DNA of 64,000 bases, from positions 441,202 to 505,201 of the forward strand of contig NZ_JBISCD010000039.1 in assembly GCF_044386045.1 (NCBI RefSeq), written 5' to 3'. Both the position numbers and the translations under genes were made by a program. The notes beneath the pieces were generated by a model, which made no database searches, was not told the DNA's origin, and was given only the letters and a program-made list of their open reading frames with translations. Below are positions 8,899 to 18,700 of the stretch, piece by piece. Positions within the stretch are counted from its first letter, which is position 1. Every line of letters starts with the position of its first letter. This DNA is from Thalassobellus sediminis. GTDB lineage: Bacteria > Bacteroidota > Bacteroidia > Flavobacteriales > Flavobacteriaceae.

Positions 8899-9933
8899 AT
8901 GAAAATTATTAAATACTTAGCAATCATATTTTTAAGCGGATCTCTTATTGCATGTGGATCAAAAACAGGTCATAAAAAAAATGATTTTTCTATTAAAACT
9001 AACGCTATAAAAGGTAATATCTCTATCAATGAGACCCTAAAACTATCTATAGAAAACAAAAAAAAATATACAATAGATTCTATCACTTATACTTTTGAAG
9101 GCAAATATATAAGTGATAAAATTAGTTTGAAAAATCGAAAATTAGGAAAACAAACAATTGAAGCTAATGTATATTTCAACAACGAAAAGCAAACTGTAAA
9201 TACTACGATTACTATTTTAAATAATGAAGCACCTAAAATTTACACGTATAAGATTATTAATGAATACCCGCACGATATAACATCTTATACACAAGGCATT
9301 GAATTTGCTAATGATAATTTATATGAAAGTACTGGTCAATACAAAGAATCTAAACTCAGACATATTGATTATAAAACAGGTGACATCATAAAAAACATAG
9401 ATTTAGCAGATGAATACTTTGGCGAAGGTTTAACTATTTTACATGATAAAGTATATCAATTAACTTGGAGAGAAGGTACAGGATTTGTTTACGATATTAA
9501 TTCTTTCAACAAATTAAGTAGCTTTAAATATGGTAATAGTAAAGAAGGCTGGGGACTTTGCAATAATGATAACATAATATATAAAAGTGATGGTACAGAA
9601 AAAATATGGCTATTAACCCCTGAAACTTTAGTTGAAGAATCTTTTATTCAAGTATATACAAACAAAGGAAAAATTATTGGTATCAATGAAATGGAATGGA
9701 TAAATGGAAACATTTATGCAAACCGATACCAAAAAGATGGCGTTGCGATTATTAATCCTAAAAACGGAGCCGTAATTGGTGTTATAGATTTTTCGCCTTT
9801 AAAAAAGTTAGTAACTCAACACCAAGGTTTAGACGTACTAAACGGGATTGCTTTCAACCCAATTACAAAAACAGTATTTGTTACTGGAAAACGTTGGGAT
9901 AAATTATTTGAAGTTGAGATTATTGAAAAGTAA
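8899..9933 (+). CDS. Glutaminyl-peptide cyclotransferase lipoprotein (plant-type beta-propeller)
   Basis: This enzyme converts N-terminal Gln of exported proteins to pyroglutamate. A lipobox with Cys19 (SGSLIAC) makes it a 344-residue lipoprotein. Residues about 30-110 form an Ig-like lead-in domain, and residues about 115-344 carry the Glu_cyclase_2 propeller pattern. Visible motifs are YPHDITSYTQGIEF, LYESTGQYKESKLR, YFGEGLTIL, YQLTWREG, EGWGLC, and INEMEWINGNIYANRY with GIAFNP near the end. It sits between the SRP RNA gene and cydA. At least seven exported proteins in this window have Gln just after the predicted cleavage site and would be natural substrates. Confidence 0.9.
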   Translation: MKIIKYLAIIFLSGSLIACGSKTGHKKNDFSIKTNAIKGNISINETLKLSIENKKKYTIDSITYTFEGKYISDKISLKNRKLGKQTIEANVYFNNEKQTVNTTITILNNEAPKIYTYKIINEYPHDITSYTQGIEFANDNLYESTGQYKESKLRHIDYKTGDIIKNIDLADEYFGEGLTILHDKVYQLTWREGTGFVYDINSFNKLSSFKYGNSKEGWGLCNNDNIIYKSDGTEKIWLLTPETLVEESFIQVYTNKGKIIGINEMEWINGNIYANRYQKDGVAIINPKNGAVIGVIDFSPLKKLVTQHQGLDVLNGIAFNPITKTVFVTGKRWDKLFEVEIIEK

Positions 9934-10008
9934 AATAGTTATTATTTTCTCGGTAAAATTTTTCACTCTTTTGTCATAATTGTTACCTAAAAATCAGGCT
10001 TTAAAAAG

Positions 10009-10016
10009 TATCTTTG
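10009..10016 (+). promoter_or_regulatory. Candidate -7 element of cydAB
   Basis: TATCTTTG, the same octamer as in the pheT and SRP RNA promoters, lies 25 bases before the cydA ATG. The nearest upstream TTG is 26 bases away, longer than consensus, which may point to activator dependence. Confidence 0.5.
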
Positions 10017-10041
10017 TGATACTATTTTAAAGCCTAATTTT

Positions 10042-11346
10042 ATGGATAATTTAGATGCTGCTAGGTTACAAATGGCATTTACCCTAATTTTTCACATTGT
10101 GTTTGCTTGTATTGGTATGGTAATGCCTTTTTTTATGATTGTTGCTCATAAAAAATGGCTAAACACAAAAGATCCTATTTATTTAAAACTAACTAAATCA
10201 TGGCAAAAAGGTGTTGCCATTTTTTTTGTTACAGGCGCAGTTTCTGGAACTGCCTTATCATTTGAATTGGGGTTATTGTGGCCAGAATTCATGAAATATG
10301 CTGGTCCTATAATAGGCATGCCTTTTTCATTAGAAGGTGCTGCTTTTTTTGTTGAAGCCATAGCCTTAGGATTTTATTTATATGGTTGGAAAAAACTGCC
10401 TGAAAAATTTCATTGGCTTACAGGTGTTATTGTTGGTATTTCTGGTGTTTTGTCGGGTATACTCGTAGTATCTGCTAATGGATGGATGAATGCACCTTCT
10501 GGGTTTGATTATATAAATGGTGAATTTTTAAATATAGACCCCGTAAAAGCCTTGTTCAATCCTGCTTGGTTTACTCAAGCTTTACACATGACACTTGCTG
10601 CCTTTACAGCAACAGGGTTTGCTGTAGCAGGTATTCATGCTTTTCAAATATATAAGAAGCAACATGTAGAACTTCATAAAAAAGCTTTTAAAATCGCCAT
10701 AACCTTTGGAGCTATTGCTGCTATTTTACAACCATTAAGTGGCGATATTTCTGCAAAAGATATAGCACAACGCCAACCAGCTAAATTAGCTGCTATGGAA
10801 GCCCATTATAAAACAAGCAAAGGCGCTCCTCTTTATATTGGAGGGATTGTAGATGAAGAAAAACAAGAAGTATCGTATAAAATTGAAATTCCGAAGGCGC
10901 TTTCTTTTTTAGCGTTTGGAGATTTTGATGCCGAAGTAAAAGGACTTAACGATTTTCCTGAAGATGAAAGACCTAAAGTTGCCATTGTACATTATGCATT
11001 TCAAGTTATGGTGGGTATTGGCACGCTACTTTTAATAGTTGGAATTTTATTTTTTATAAGTTTAAAAAAGAAAAAATGGTGGCTTAATAAACGGTTTTGG
11101 TTGCTATTTACCATATTAGCTCCTATGGGGTTTATAGCACTAGAAGCTGGTTGGATAGTTACCGAAGTTGGTAGACAACCATGGATTATTCATAATATTA
11201 TGAAAACAAAAGATGCCGTTACTCCCATGCCAGGAATGGTATATAGCTTTTATATGTATGTGGTACTTTACAGCATACTAACTGTAGCTGTAACATGGCT
11301 TATGATGCGTCAAATAAAATCGCTTAACAATTCTAAACTAGCTTAA
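10042..11346 (+). CDS. cydA: Cytochrome bd ubiquinol/menaquinol oxidase subunit I
   Basis: This inner-membrane terminal oxidase subunit takes electrons from quinol and reduces O2 with high affinity. Visible residues are the heme b595 ligand His18 (E. coli His19), Glu98 and Glu105 in LEGAAFFVEA (E. coli Glu99 and Glu107), the heme b558 ligand His182 (E. coli His186), and GRQPW near residue 380. At 434 residues it is shorter than E. coli CydA (522), mainly because it has the short Q-loop form. The window also carries men genes, so menaquinol is the likely donor. cydB follows with a 1-base gap. Confidence 0.97.
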   Translation: MDNLDAARLQMAFTLIFHIVFACIGMVMPFFMIVAHKKWLNTKDPIYLKLTKSWQKGVAIFFVTGAVSGTALSFELGLLWPEFMKYAGPIIGMPFSLEGAAFFVEAIALGFYLYGWKKLPEKFHWLTGVIVGISGVLSGILVVSANGWMNAPSGFDYINGEFLNIDPVKALFNPAWFTQALHMTLAAFTATGFAVAGIHAFQIYKKQHVELHKKAFKIAITFGAIAAILQPLSGDISAKDIAQRQPAKLAAMEAHYKTSKGAPLYIGGIVDEEKQEVSYKIEIPKALSFLAFGDFDAEVKGLNDFPEDERPKVAIVHYAFQVMVGIGTLLLIVGILFFISLKKKKWWLNKRFWLLFTILAPMGFIALEAGWIVTEVGRQPWIIHNIMKTKDAVTPMPGMVYSFYMYVVLYSILTVAVTWLMMRQIKSLNNSKLA

Positions 11347-11347
11347 T

Positions 11348-12367
11348 ATGTTATACGTTGTTTTATTCTTTTTAATGTTTTCGTTACTACTTTATGTTGT
11401 TTTAGCTGGAGCCGATTTTGGAGCAGGTATTATTGAATTATTTTCTTCTGAAGACAATCAAATCATCACAAAAAAAACGGTGTATCGTGTTATGGGGCCT
11501 GTTTGGGAAGCAAATCATATATGGATTATTATTCTTATGGTTATTTTATGGGTAGGTTTTCCAGATTTTTATAACGTGCTTGTTGTGTATTTACATGTTC
11601 CGTTAACCCTTATTTTATTAGGAATTACGCTAAGAGGGGTTGCTTTTGTATTTAGACATTATGATGCATATAAAGATAGTTCGCAAATTCTATATGATTG
11701 GATGTTTAGAATATCCAGCCTCCTCACTCCTATTTTTTTAGGAACCACTTTTGGTGCTATGTTATCTGGCCAATTAATTATAACTGACAACTATGAAAAT
11801 TTCACCTTTTACGAATTGTTTATAAACCCTTGGTTTAATGGTTTTTCTATTTTAGTAGGATGTTTTTTTGCGGCACTATGTGCCTTTTTAACTGCTGTAT
11901 TATTAATTGGTGAAGCTAATGATGAAGATACAAGCATATATGCTAAAAAATCTAAAATAGCTACCATTATTGTAATTGCAATGGGATTTGTTTTATTATG
12001 CTATGGCTTTATTTATAATGTATCCTTTGTAACCGATTTTATAGACAATCCTTATGCTATAAGTTTGGTTGTTTTGTCGGCTATTTTAATATACCCTTTA
12101 TTGAAAAGCATAAAAAATGCTCATCAAATTATTAGCCGATATTTAGCAGGCATACAGGTTGTATTAATTATGATTGCTGCTTTTATTACACATTTTCCAG
12201 ATTTAATTATAGCAGCTAATAAAGAAATTAGCCTTATAGATACGGCAGCAACTGAAAGTGTTATCACAGTTTTGGGTGCTTCGTTAATTGTTGGAGGGCT
12301 TATTATTTTACCTGGCTTATTTCATTTATTTAAGTCTTTTAAAATGATTAAAGTTTTTGAAAGGTAG
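11348..12367 (+). CDS. cydB: Cytochrome bd oxidase subunit II
   Basis: This partner subunit of CydA is a 339-residue protein with about eight to nine membrane segments. The N-terminus (LYVVLAGADFGAGIIELF) and the following PVWEANHIWIIILMVILW are the family signature of CydB. It is co-transcribed with cydA, with one base between stop and start. No CydX-like small ORF and no cydDC transporter genes are seen downstream. The 93-base gap to the next gene has no evident hairpin. Confidence 0.96.
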   Translation: MLYVVLFFLMFSLLLYVVLAGADFGAGIIELFSSEDNQIITKKTVYRVMGPVWEANHIWIIILMVILWVGFPDFYNVLVVYLHVPLTLILLGITLRGVAFVFRHYDAYKDSSQILYDWMFRISSLLTPIFLGTTFGAMLSGQLIITDNYENFTFYELFINPWFNGFSILVGCFFAALCAFLTAVLLIGEANDEDTSIYAKKSKIATIIVIAMGFVLLCYGFIYNVSFVTDFIDNPYAISLVVLSAILIYPLLKSIKNAHQIISRYLAGIQVVLIMIAAFITHFPDLIIAANKEISLIDTAATESVITVLGASLIVGGLIILPGLFHLFKSFKMIKVFER

Positions 12368-12460
12368 AATTACTTACAACTAAAATGATTTCACTCACTA
12401 GAAAGGGGCGTTCACTCATTTTTAGTTTTATTTAATGTTTTTCTTATAGTTATTTGAACT

Positions 12461-13309
12461 ATGAGAAAAGTAATAACTATTGATATTCCGAAACCATGTC
12501 ATGAAGACTGGAACACTATGACTCCAGAAGAAAAAGGTAGACATTGTGCTGTATGTAAAAAAACTGTTTATGATTTTACTTCAAAAACAGACGAACAAAT
12601 TGTACAAACATTCACTAAAAATGGAAATGTTTGCGGGCGATTTAAAAACACTCAATTAAAACGTGATTTAGTCTTTAGCAGAAAAGAAAAAAACAATTAT
12701 TTATCTTATGTAGCGTCTGGACTATTTGCTCTTTTAGGAATCTCGAGTCAGGAATCATTTGCTCAAGAGAAGCCTCAAACGGTTCTAGTTGATAAAACAC
12801 ATAATCATGAGATTCAAGGAAAAATTAAAAGCACTCCTAAAGTAGAAAACAACTTAATAAAAGGTGTTATTTTGGATGCTGATAAAATACCTTTACCTGG
12901 AGCTAATATTATTATTAAAAGTTCTAAAATTGGTACAACAACAGATTTTGATGGAAACTTTTCTATTGAAGCTAAAGCAGATGATATATTAATAATAAGC
13001 TATGTTGGCTTTATAACTAAAGAGCTTAAACTAACTGCTGATTTTTCTAAACCTATTTTATTAGAATTAGAAGAAAGCTACCTTGGTGGTATTGTAGTAG
13101 TTGGAGGTGCGACATCTTGTACTTCAACATACCAATTAACTCCTGAAGAAGTATTGGAACAAAAAAGAAAAAGAGAATTTGCCAGAAAAAATGGTGCTGC
13201 CTTTTATAAAAGACAAAGAAAAATACGCAAACAAAAATTAAAAAATGGTGAAATTGAGCGCACTAATGTTGGTAAATTGTTTTATAAAATCACTAACCTT
13301 TTTAGGTAG
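12461..13309 (+). CDS. Carboxypeptidase regulatory-like domain protein with N-terminal Cys motif
   Basis: The first 60 residues form a cytoplasmic-looking cysteine-rich piece, with Cys13 (PKPCHEDW) and HCAVCKKTVYDFT. A hydrophobic stretch follows (SYVASGLFALLGI, about 85-98), ending in SFAQEKP. Residues about 128-205 are a CarboxypepD_reg-like beta sandwich of the kind found before TonB-dependent receptors (VILDADKIPLPGANIIIK, TTTDFDGNFSIEAK, ISYVGF). The C-terminal 50 residues are strongly basic (EQKRKREFARKNG). Proteins of this layout recur in Flavobacteriaceae but I know no defined function. Topology would place the beta domain in the periplasm. Monocistronic. Confidence 0.7.
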   Translation: MRKVITIDIPKPCHEDWNTMTPEEKGRHCAVCKKTVYDFTSKTDEQIVQTFTKNGNVCGRFKNTQLKRDLVFSRKEKNNYLSYVASGLFALLGISSQESFAQEKPQTVLVDKTHNHEIQGKIKSTPKVENNLIKGVILDADKIPLPGANIIIKSSKIGTTTDFDGNFSIEAKADDILIISYVGFITKELKLTADFSKPILLELEESYLGGIVVVGGATSCTSTYQLTPEEVLEQKRKREFARKNGAAFYKRQRKIRKQKLKNGEIERTNVGKLFYKITNLFR

Positions 13310-13314
13310 TAGTG

Positions 13315-13427
13315 TTTTGCGTTATGGATAGTAGTGACAGCTTTTGGCGAGGTGAGTCTCGAGCCAAAACTATAACGGATAGCCAGACCTTGGTCCTGAC
13401 CTAAACCCAGGATAAAGATAACGCCCT
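13315..13427. repeat. Structured intergenic element with inverted ends, possibly a repeat family or small RNA
   Basis: The gap between two genes holds a compact, relatively GC-rich element. Its ends are the perfect inverted pair GCGTTAT (13319-13325) and ATAACGC (13418-13424). GGATAG occurs twice in direct orientation (13326-13331 and 13377-13382). There are two internal hairpins: TTTTGGC with GCCAAAA (13342-13348 and 13363-13369, extended by GAG/CTC) and TCCTG with CAGGA (13394-13398 and 13408-13412). No ORF is present. I believe similar tails occur in other flavobacterial genomes, but that is from memory. A REP-like element or a structured RNA are the two likeliest readings. Confidence 0.55.
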
Positions 13428-14568
13428 AATTATTTTTTGACTGGTATTTAAAAAACGAATAAGAAACAGGAATAAACATAAAGCCAAGAATTACAAACAA
13501 TAAAAAGGCCTTTTGTAAATTAAAAGCATGTGCTAAATAGCCTATTAACGGCGGACCTAATAACATACCAAAAATAGCATAGGTAGTTATTATAGAAATT
13601 GCCATACCTGGAGAATATTTTTTTGAAGTTCCTGCTAACGATATTGTCATTGGAAAAATAGCTGCTGTACCAAATCCTACCAAGCAAAACCCGAATAATG
13701 CCGACCAAAAATAAGGAAATACAATTGCTATTAACATGCCAGATGAAATGACTACTGAGCTTAAAATATATGTTTTTTGTATTCCTATTTGGTTTACCAA
13801 TCTATCTGAAAAGAACCTAGATAATGCCATGGTTAGCATAAACATAAGGTAGCCATATGTAAAGACGTCTTCTTTTACAACTTCTTTAAAATACACCCCA
13901 CTCCAATCAAACATGCCGCCTTCACATATGGCACCTATAAAAATTATAACGCCCAAATACAATATAAATGGATCTGGCTTACCTAATATTAATTTGTTAC
14001 CTGATGATGATTTATCGTTTTTTAGTGTGTATTTATAAGCTATTAAAGCTATTAACAACACCATTATTGAAATAATAGACAAGTGTATTTGAATAGCAAT
14101 ATTCATTTTCACCATTAATGTAGAAAACCCAACTCCAACTAATCCTCCTGTACTCCAAAGACCATGAAAAGTTCCTACAACACGTTTCTCAAACTTTTTT
14201 TGCAAGGTTATAGATTGTGTATTCATAGAAATATTTATGATACGCATACAAAATGAAAAAAAGCAAACGGCAGCTACTAATAAAAAAGGAGTGCTTGCAA
14301 AACCTATTAAGGTAAGTGATATAGAAAAAAAGATAAAGGCTACTATTAAAGGGGTTCTACTATCAAACTTTGATACTAACCAACCAGAAATGGGTAATCC
14401 TATGAGAGAACTTATTGGCATTGCCAAAAGAATAGTTCCTAATTCGGCCTCATTAAAATTAAAAAAAGATTTTATTGTTGGAATTCGAGACGCCCAACTA
14501 GAAAAACAAATACCTGATAAAAAAAAGTATGTGCTTAACGCTATACGCTGTTTAGACCTTAATTCCAT
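13426..14568 (-). CDS. MFS transporter (YbjJ-like)
   Basis: This major facilitator superfamily inner-membrane protein of about 380 residues has twelve hydrophobic segments. The first loop carries GWLVSKFDSRTPL and helix 1 the FLSGICFSSWASRIPTIK pattern typical of the YbjJ-like subgroup, whose substrates are mostly unknown. I chose the ATG at 14568 (MELRSKQRIALS). The reading frame extends to a TTG at 14592, but that codon overlaps a -7 promoter element (14590-14597), so it cannot be the start if that promoter is used. It ends right at the structured element at 13315-13427. Confidence 0.88.
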   Translation of the reverse strand: MELRSKQRIALSTYFFLSGICFSSWASRIPTIKSFFNFNEAELGTILLAMPISSLIGLPISGWLVSKFDSRTPLIVAFIFFSISLTLIGFASTPFLLVAAVCFFSFCMRIINISMNTQSITLQKKFEKRVVGTFHGLWSTGGLVGVGFSTLMVKMNIAIQIHLSIISIMVLLIALIAYKYTLKNDKSSSGNKLILGKPDPFILYLGVIIFIGAICEGGMFDWSGVYFKEVVKEDVFTYGYLMFMLTMALSRFFSDRLVNQIGIQKTYILSSVVISSGMLIAIVFPYFWSALFGFCLVGFGTAAIFPMTISLAGTSKKYSPGMAISIITTYAIFGMLLGPPLIGYLAHAFNLQKAFLLFVILGFMFIPVSYSFFKYQSKNN

Positions 14569-14589
14569 TAACTCATTTTTTTTGAGCCG

Positions 14590-14597
14590 CAAAAATA
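14590..14597 (-). promoter_or_regulatory. Candidate -7 element of the MFS gene
   Basis: On the minus strand this is TATTTTTG, 21 bases before the chosen ATG at 14568. A -33 TTG is not obvious. Confidence 0.4.
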
Positions 14598-14687
14598 GTC
14601 GAATTCGTTGATATTATTATATTAAATATTTATGATTTTAATGTAACCTCAGCTAAAAAAGATTATAATTCTTTTTTATTTATAAAG

Positions 14688-15665
14688 CTATTTATGCACC
14701 GCACTTTGCACACAAGGGCAATCGCTAATACCTTGTAAAAAATTCAACCCAATAGTTATAACGTGTGTTCCAGAATTATAAGCTGATAACTCATTAGTCG
14801 TTATTTGATAAGCATACCCAAAATAGAAAACACTCTTTTGAAACCCTACCATAGGACCTATGTTTAAAGGTTTTAATAATTGATCGTTAAGGAAACGATA
14901 CGAGATACCTGCCCAAACATAATCTTCTTTTCTATTAAACTTTCGTACTTTAAAATTTAAATCGGTACTAGAACGTTTATCGCTCGCAAACATTTGGTAA
15001 TATACAGATGGTTCAAACTCTAAACCACTTTTTTTGGGGCCATTAAAAGTGTACCCCGAATATATTTGATAGTTTAAAAGCAAGTTAGGTTCTGCTACCC
15101 TAATATTATTATCAATATCTTTATCTAAAAGATTATTAACATTAAAACTTAAAAAAAAACCTTTATTTCTATACAAAAAACCAGCATCAAAATTGTTATT
15201 CGAAGTTCTTCTATCATCTGTAACAAAAGGATCTATAATTGGGTTTTCATAAGTGGTATTAAAATTATTAATATCTATTCTGAAATTATTAATGTTATAA
15301 GAAATACCAAAAGATAAATATTGTTTAGAATAATAATCTAAGGTAAGATGATGTGCAAAAGAAAACTTAAAACCTGTTTGAATAGTATTTCCATTTCTAT
15401 CATTATACATTGAAAATCCGACACCTGAACGATTTGATATTCTAAAATCACCATAAAGCGATTGATTATCTGGTGCTCCTTTTATACCAACCCATTGTGT
15501 CAATCCGTTAGCTCTTATTTTTAAATTATCACCAATACCTGCATATGTTGGAGATACAACAAAATTATTATCTGCTAAATGCTGTGTAAAAACAGGCAAA
15601 TTCAATTCCTGTCCATAGCTGTTTGCTATAAAAAAGAAAAGTATATATATAATTAATTTTCGCAT
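14688..15665 (-). CDS. PorP/SprF family outer-membrane protein, partner of the giant adhesin
   Basis: The signal peptide (IYILFFFIANSYG) ends before Gln. The mature 306-residue chain begins LPVFTQHLADNNFVVSPTYAG, the PorP/SprF N-terminal signature, and continues as alternating beta strands of a small barrel (RISNRSGVGFSMYNDRNG, FSFAHHLTLDYYSKQYLSFG). In Flavobacterium johnsoniae SprF is needed for secretion and surface attachment of SprB. Here the gene lies 40 bases downstream of the SprB-like adhesin gene in the same direction, the same arrangement as sprB-sprF. It is probably co-transcribed with the adhesin. Confidence 0.9.
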   Translation of the reverse strand: MRKLIIYILFFFIANSYGQELNLPVFTQHLADNNFVVSPTYAGIGDNLKIRANGLTQWVGIKGAPDNQSLYGDFRISNRSGVGFSMYNDRNGNTIQTGFKFSFAHHLTLDYYSKQYLSFGISYNINNFRIDINNFNTTYENPIIDPFVTDDRRTSNNNFDAGFLYRNKGFFLSFNVNNLLDKDIDNNIRVAEPNLLLNYQIYSGYTFNGPKKSGLEFEPSVYYQMFASDKRSSTDLNFKVRKFNRKEDYVWAGISYRFLNDQLLKPLNIGPMVGFQKSVFYFGYAYQITTNELSAYNSGTHVITIGLNFLQGISDCPCVQSAVHK

Positions 15666-15705
15666 TTGTTTATTTATATTTAATGGTTAATACCATTAAT
15701 TATCC

Positions 15706-18700
15706 TTATCTATAAAGCGTAAAGTGTCCTACAAATTGACGATTATCTTTTGTATCATTTAACTTTACAACATACCAATAATCTCCAGTTGGAAGTTCTG
15801 CTCCATTATATCTACCATCCCATTTTTCACCAACTCGTAAGGTGGCAATTTTACGACCATATCTATCAAAAATATTAAACTCTAGGTCTTTATATTGATT
15901 AGTACATCCTGGCCCCCATTCATCTAAATTACCATCATCATTAGGTGTAAAATAATTAGGTATACATACATCTATGTATTCATAATACCGTGTAGCAGAA
16001 GCTACACATCCAAAACGGTCAGTTACAGTAACTGTATAATCTCCAGATGCATAAATAATAAATGTGTTTTCACTACCATATGGCTCTCCATTTAATGTAA
16101 ATTCATAATCACCAGATCCACCAGATGCAACAGCAACAATTTGATTTAGTTCACCATCTTGTAATACCAATGTTAAAGGATCATAAACTAAAATATCAAA
16201 AAAGTCTGTTCGTTTAATACAACCATTTGTATGACTTACATCGATATAATGATTTAAGCCTTGAGGTACATTTATAAATACATTACTTGTTTGATATGGG
16301 CCTCCATCTAGTGAATAGCTTAAATTTGAAAGATCTGTAATACTGGCATCAACACTAACTGTTACAGTATTAGTTGATAAATTATTTGAACAACCATATT
16401 CTACATCTACAAACGGATTAATAAGTACAGATTCGGGGAACGTTATATTCCATTCAGACTCACAACCTAGAGCATCACTTACATAAACAATATGATCGCC
16501 ACCAGATAAACTTGTAAAATCAAACTGTGCTTGAGTTAAAGTTCCTGTTGTATAAATACCATTAATATCATCTAAAGCAACACTGTATGGCATCTCTCCT
16601 CCAGATATTTCTATGCTAAAAGCTCCATTATCATCTCCATTACACAATTCTGGAATTATAGAATTTGGTACAATACTAAGAGAAACAGGTATAGGATCGT
16701 TAATTACAAAATCAAAAAGAACAAAACAACCTAGTTCATCTTGTGCTATAGCTTGATAATTTCCTGATGCTAGATTTTCAAAAATTGGTGATTCAAAAAA
16801 TTGATTTAACTGTGGTGAAATAGCATATTTTATAATTCCTGTTCCACCAGTTGCTACAATTTCTAACAAGCCATTATTAGCTCCAGTACAAGTAACATTT
16901 GTAACATTAAAATTAATATCTAATGGCAAAGAAGGTTCTGTTATTGGAATGATTGTAGATGTTGTAAAACAATCTCCACTATCTACTCTTACTTGATAAG
17001 AACCAACAGAAAGATCTGTAAAAACACCCGTAGCATTTTGATTAAGTGGTGAAATATTAGTTCCTGTGTCATCTTGTAAAGTATAAACATAACTTCCTAA
17101 ACCACCTTGAGCAGTTGCAACAATAACACCTGTAGAATCACCAGCACAATTAATTTTAGCGTTGGTAGCATCAATTGTAACTTCTAATACTGGAAGCGGA
17201 TCAATAGTTATTTCATTTGAAACATTAGCATTACAACCATTAGCATCTCTAACGTAATACATATAAGAACCATCACTAACAGGGATTATAACAGATGAAG
17301 AAAATGAACCTAAAACTGTTGTAAAAGTTTCAGTAGCACTATATTCATAAGTTCCAGAACCTCCTGTAGCACTTAATTCTAATGTTGAATCAGTCAAACA
17401 AGTTTGGGATACTACTTTAACTAATGATGCCTGTACTTCTGTTGGCTCTGTAATTATAATATCTGCAGAAGTAAATTCACAATTATATCCATCAGTGATA
17501 ACTACATTATATGTCCCTACTCCTAATCCTGTAAAAACAGGAGAAGATTGTGGTCCAGATGATGTTATAGTAGGAGATAGCATATTTAATGTAAATGAAT
17601 AATTACTTACTTGCCCGCCTGTAACTGCACTTGCTGTTATACTTGCATTAGTATCTCCAAAACAAGTTAATAATGTTGTATTTGCTGTAACAACAGCATC
17701 AATAGGATCTGGAATAATAAGAGTAACATCATCTGAAGCTATACAACTTCTTGCATCTCTTACGTTAACCGTATAAACTCCTGCAGATAAATTTGTAAAT
17801 GTTCCGTTTGAAGAATATGCAACCGTTGCTGCTCCTGTTAATTCATATTCATAAGTTCCCCAACCTCCACTTGCAACTGAAGTGATTGTTCCTTTATCGT
17901 CATCACAAGTTACACTAGAAGTTTCTGTTGCGACTACTGATAATACTGATGTAGGGCTTGAAATAATTACAGTTCCTGTAGTTGCAGAACAAAAAGGACT
18001 TGATGTTTCATTTATAACAACCGTATAACTATCGGCTAAAAGACCAGAAACCAATACTGGATTCGTTGTCGTATTAGCTGAAACTACACCAAAAACAGAA
18101 GTAGAAGAGCTATCAAAAACCTCATATGTATAAGATCCTGAATACCCACTAACATTAATTTCAAATGTTCCATTATTATCTCCAAAACATGTTACAGCAG
18201 TTGGAGATGTAATAGTTATGCTTGGAAGTGTTGCAGCTTGCAAAAAGACCTCTACACTTTCAGAACACAAGGTTACTGTATCTGTAATAGCTACAGTATA
18301 TGTGCCTGATGGGACACCAGAAAACACATTACCACTTAAACTTATTGAAGCAGGGCTTGGACTAATAGAATAACTATAAATTCCTGTTCCACCTGAACCT
18401 GTTACTGCTATTTCTCCATCAGCGTCATTACATGTTGGTAATGTTGTAACATTAGGTATTATAGCTATTGGTGCTACAATATCTATTGATACTAAATTAC
18501 CACATCCGTTAGCATCCTGTACCTCAACAGTATGTGTTCCCGAAGCTAAATTTGATATAGAAAATGGTGTTGTACGTGTTTGAAAAACACCGCCATCTAT
18601 ACTATAACTATATGGGGCAATGCCTGCTGTAGTTAATGTTACATCTATTTCAAAGTTACCTTCTGTTACAGTACATTGATTGTTTAGAGTAGCTGTAATT

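Noticed and set aside
14237..14611. A 124-residue plus-strand ORF
   Set aside because: It lies antisense within the MFS transporter gene, has no recognisable features, and the MFS frame has clear membrane helices.
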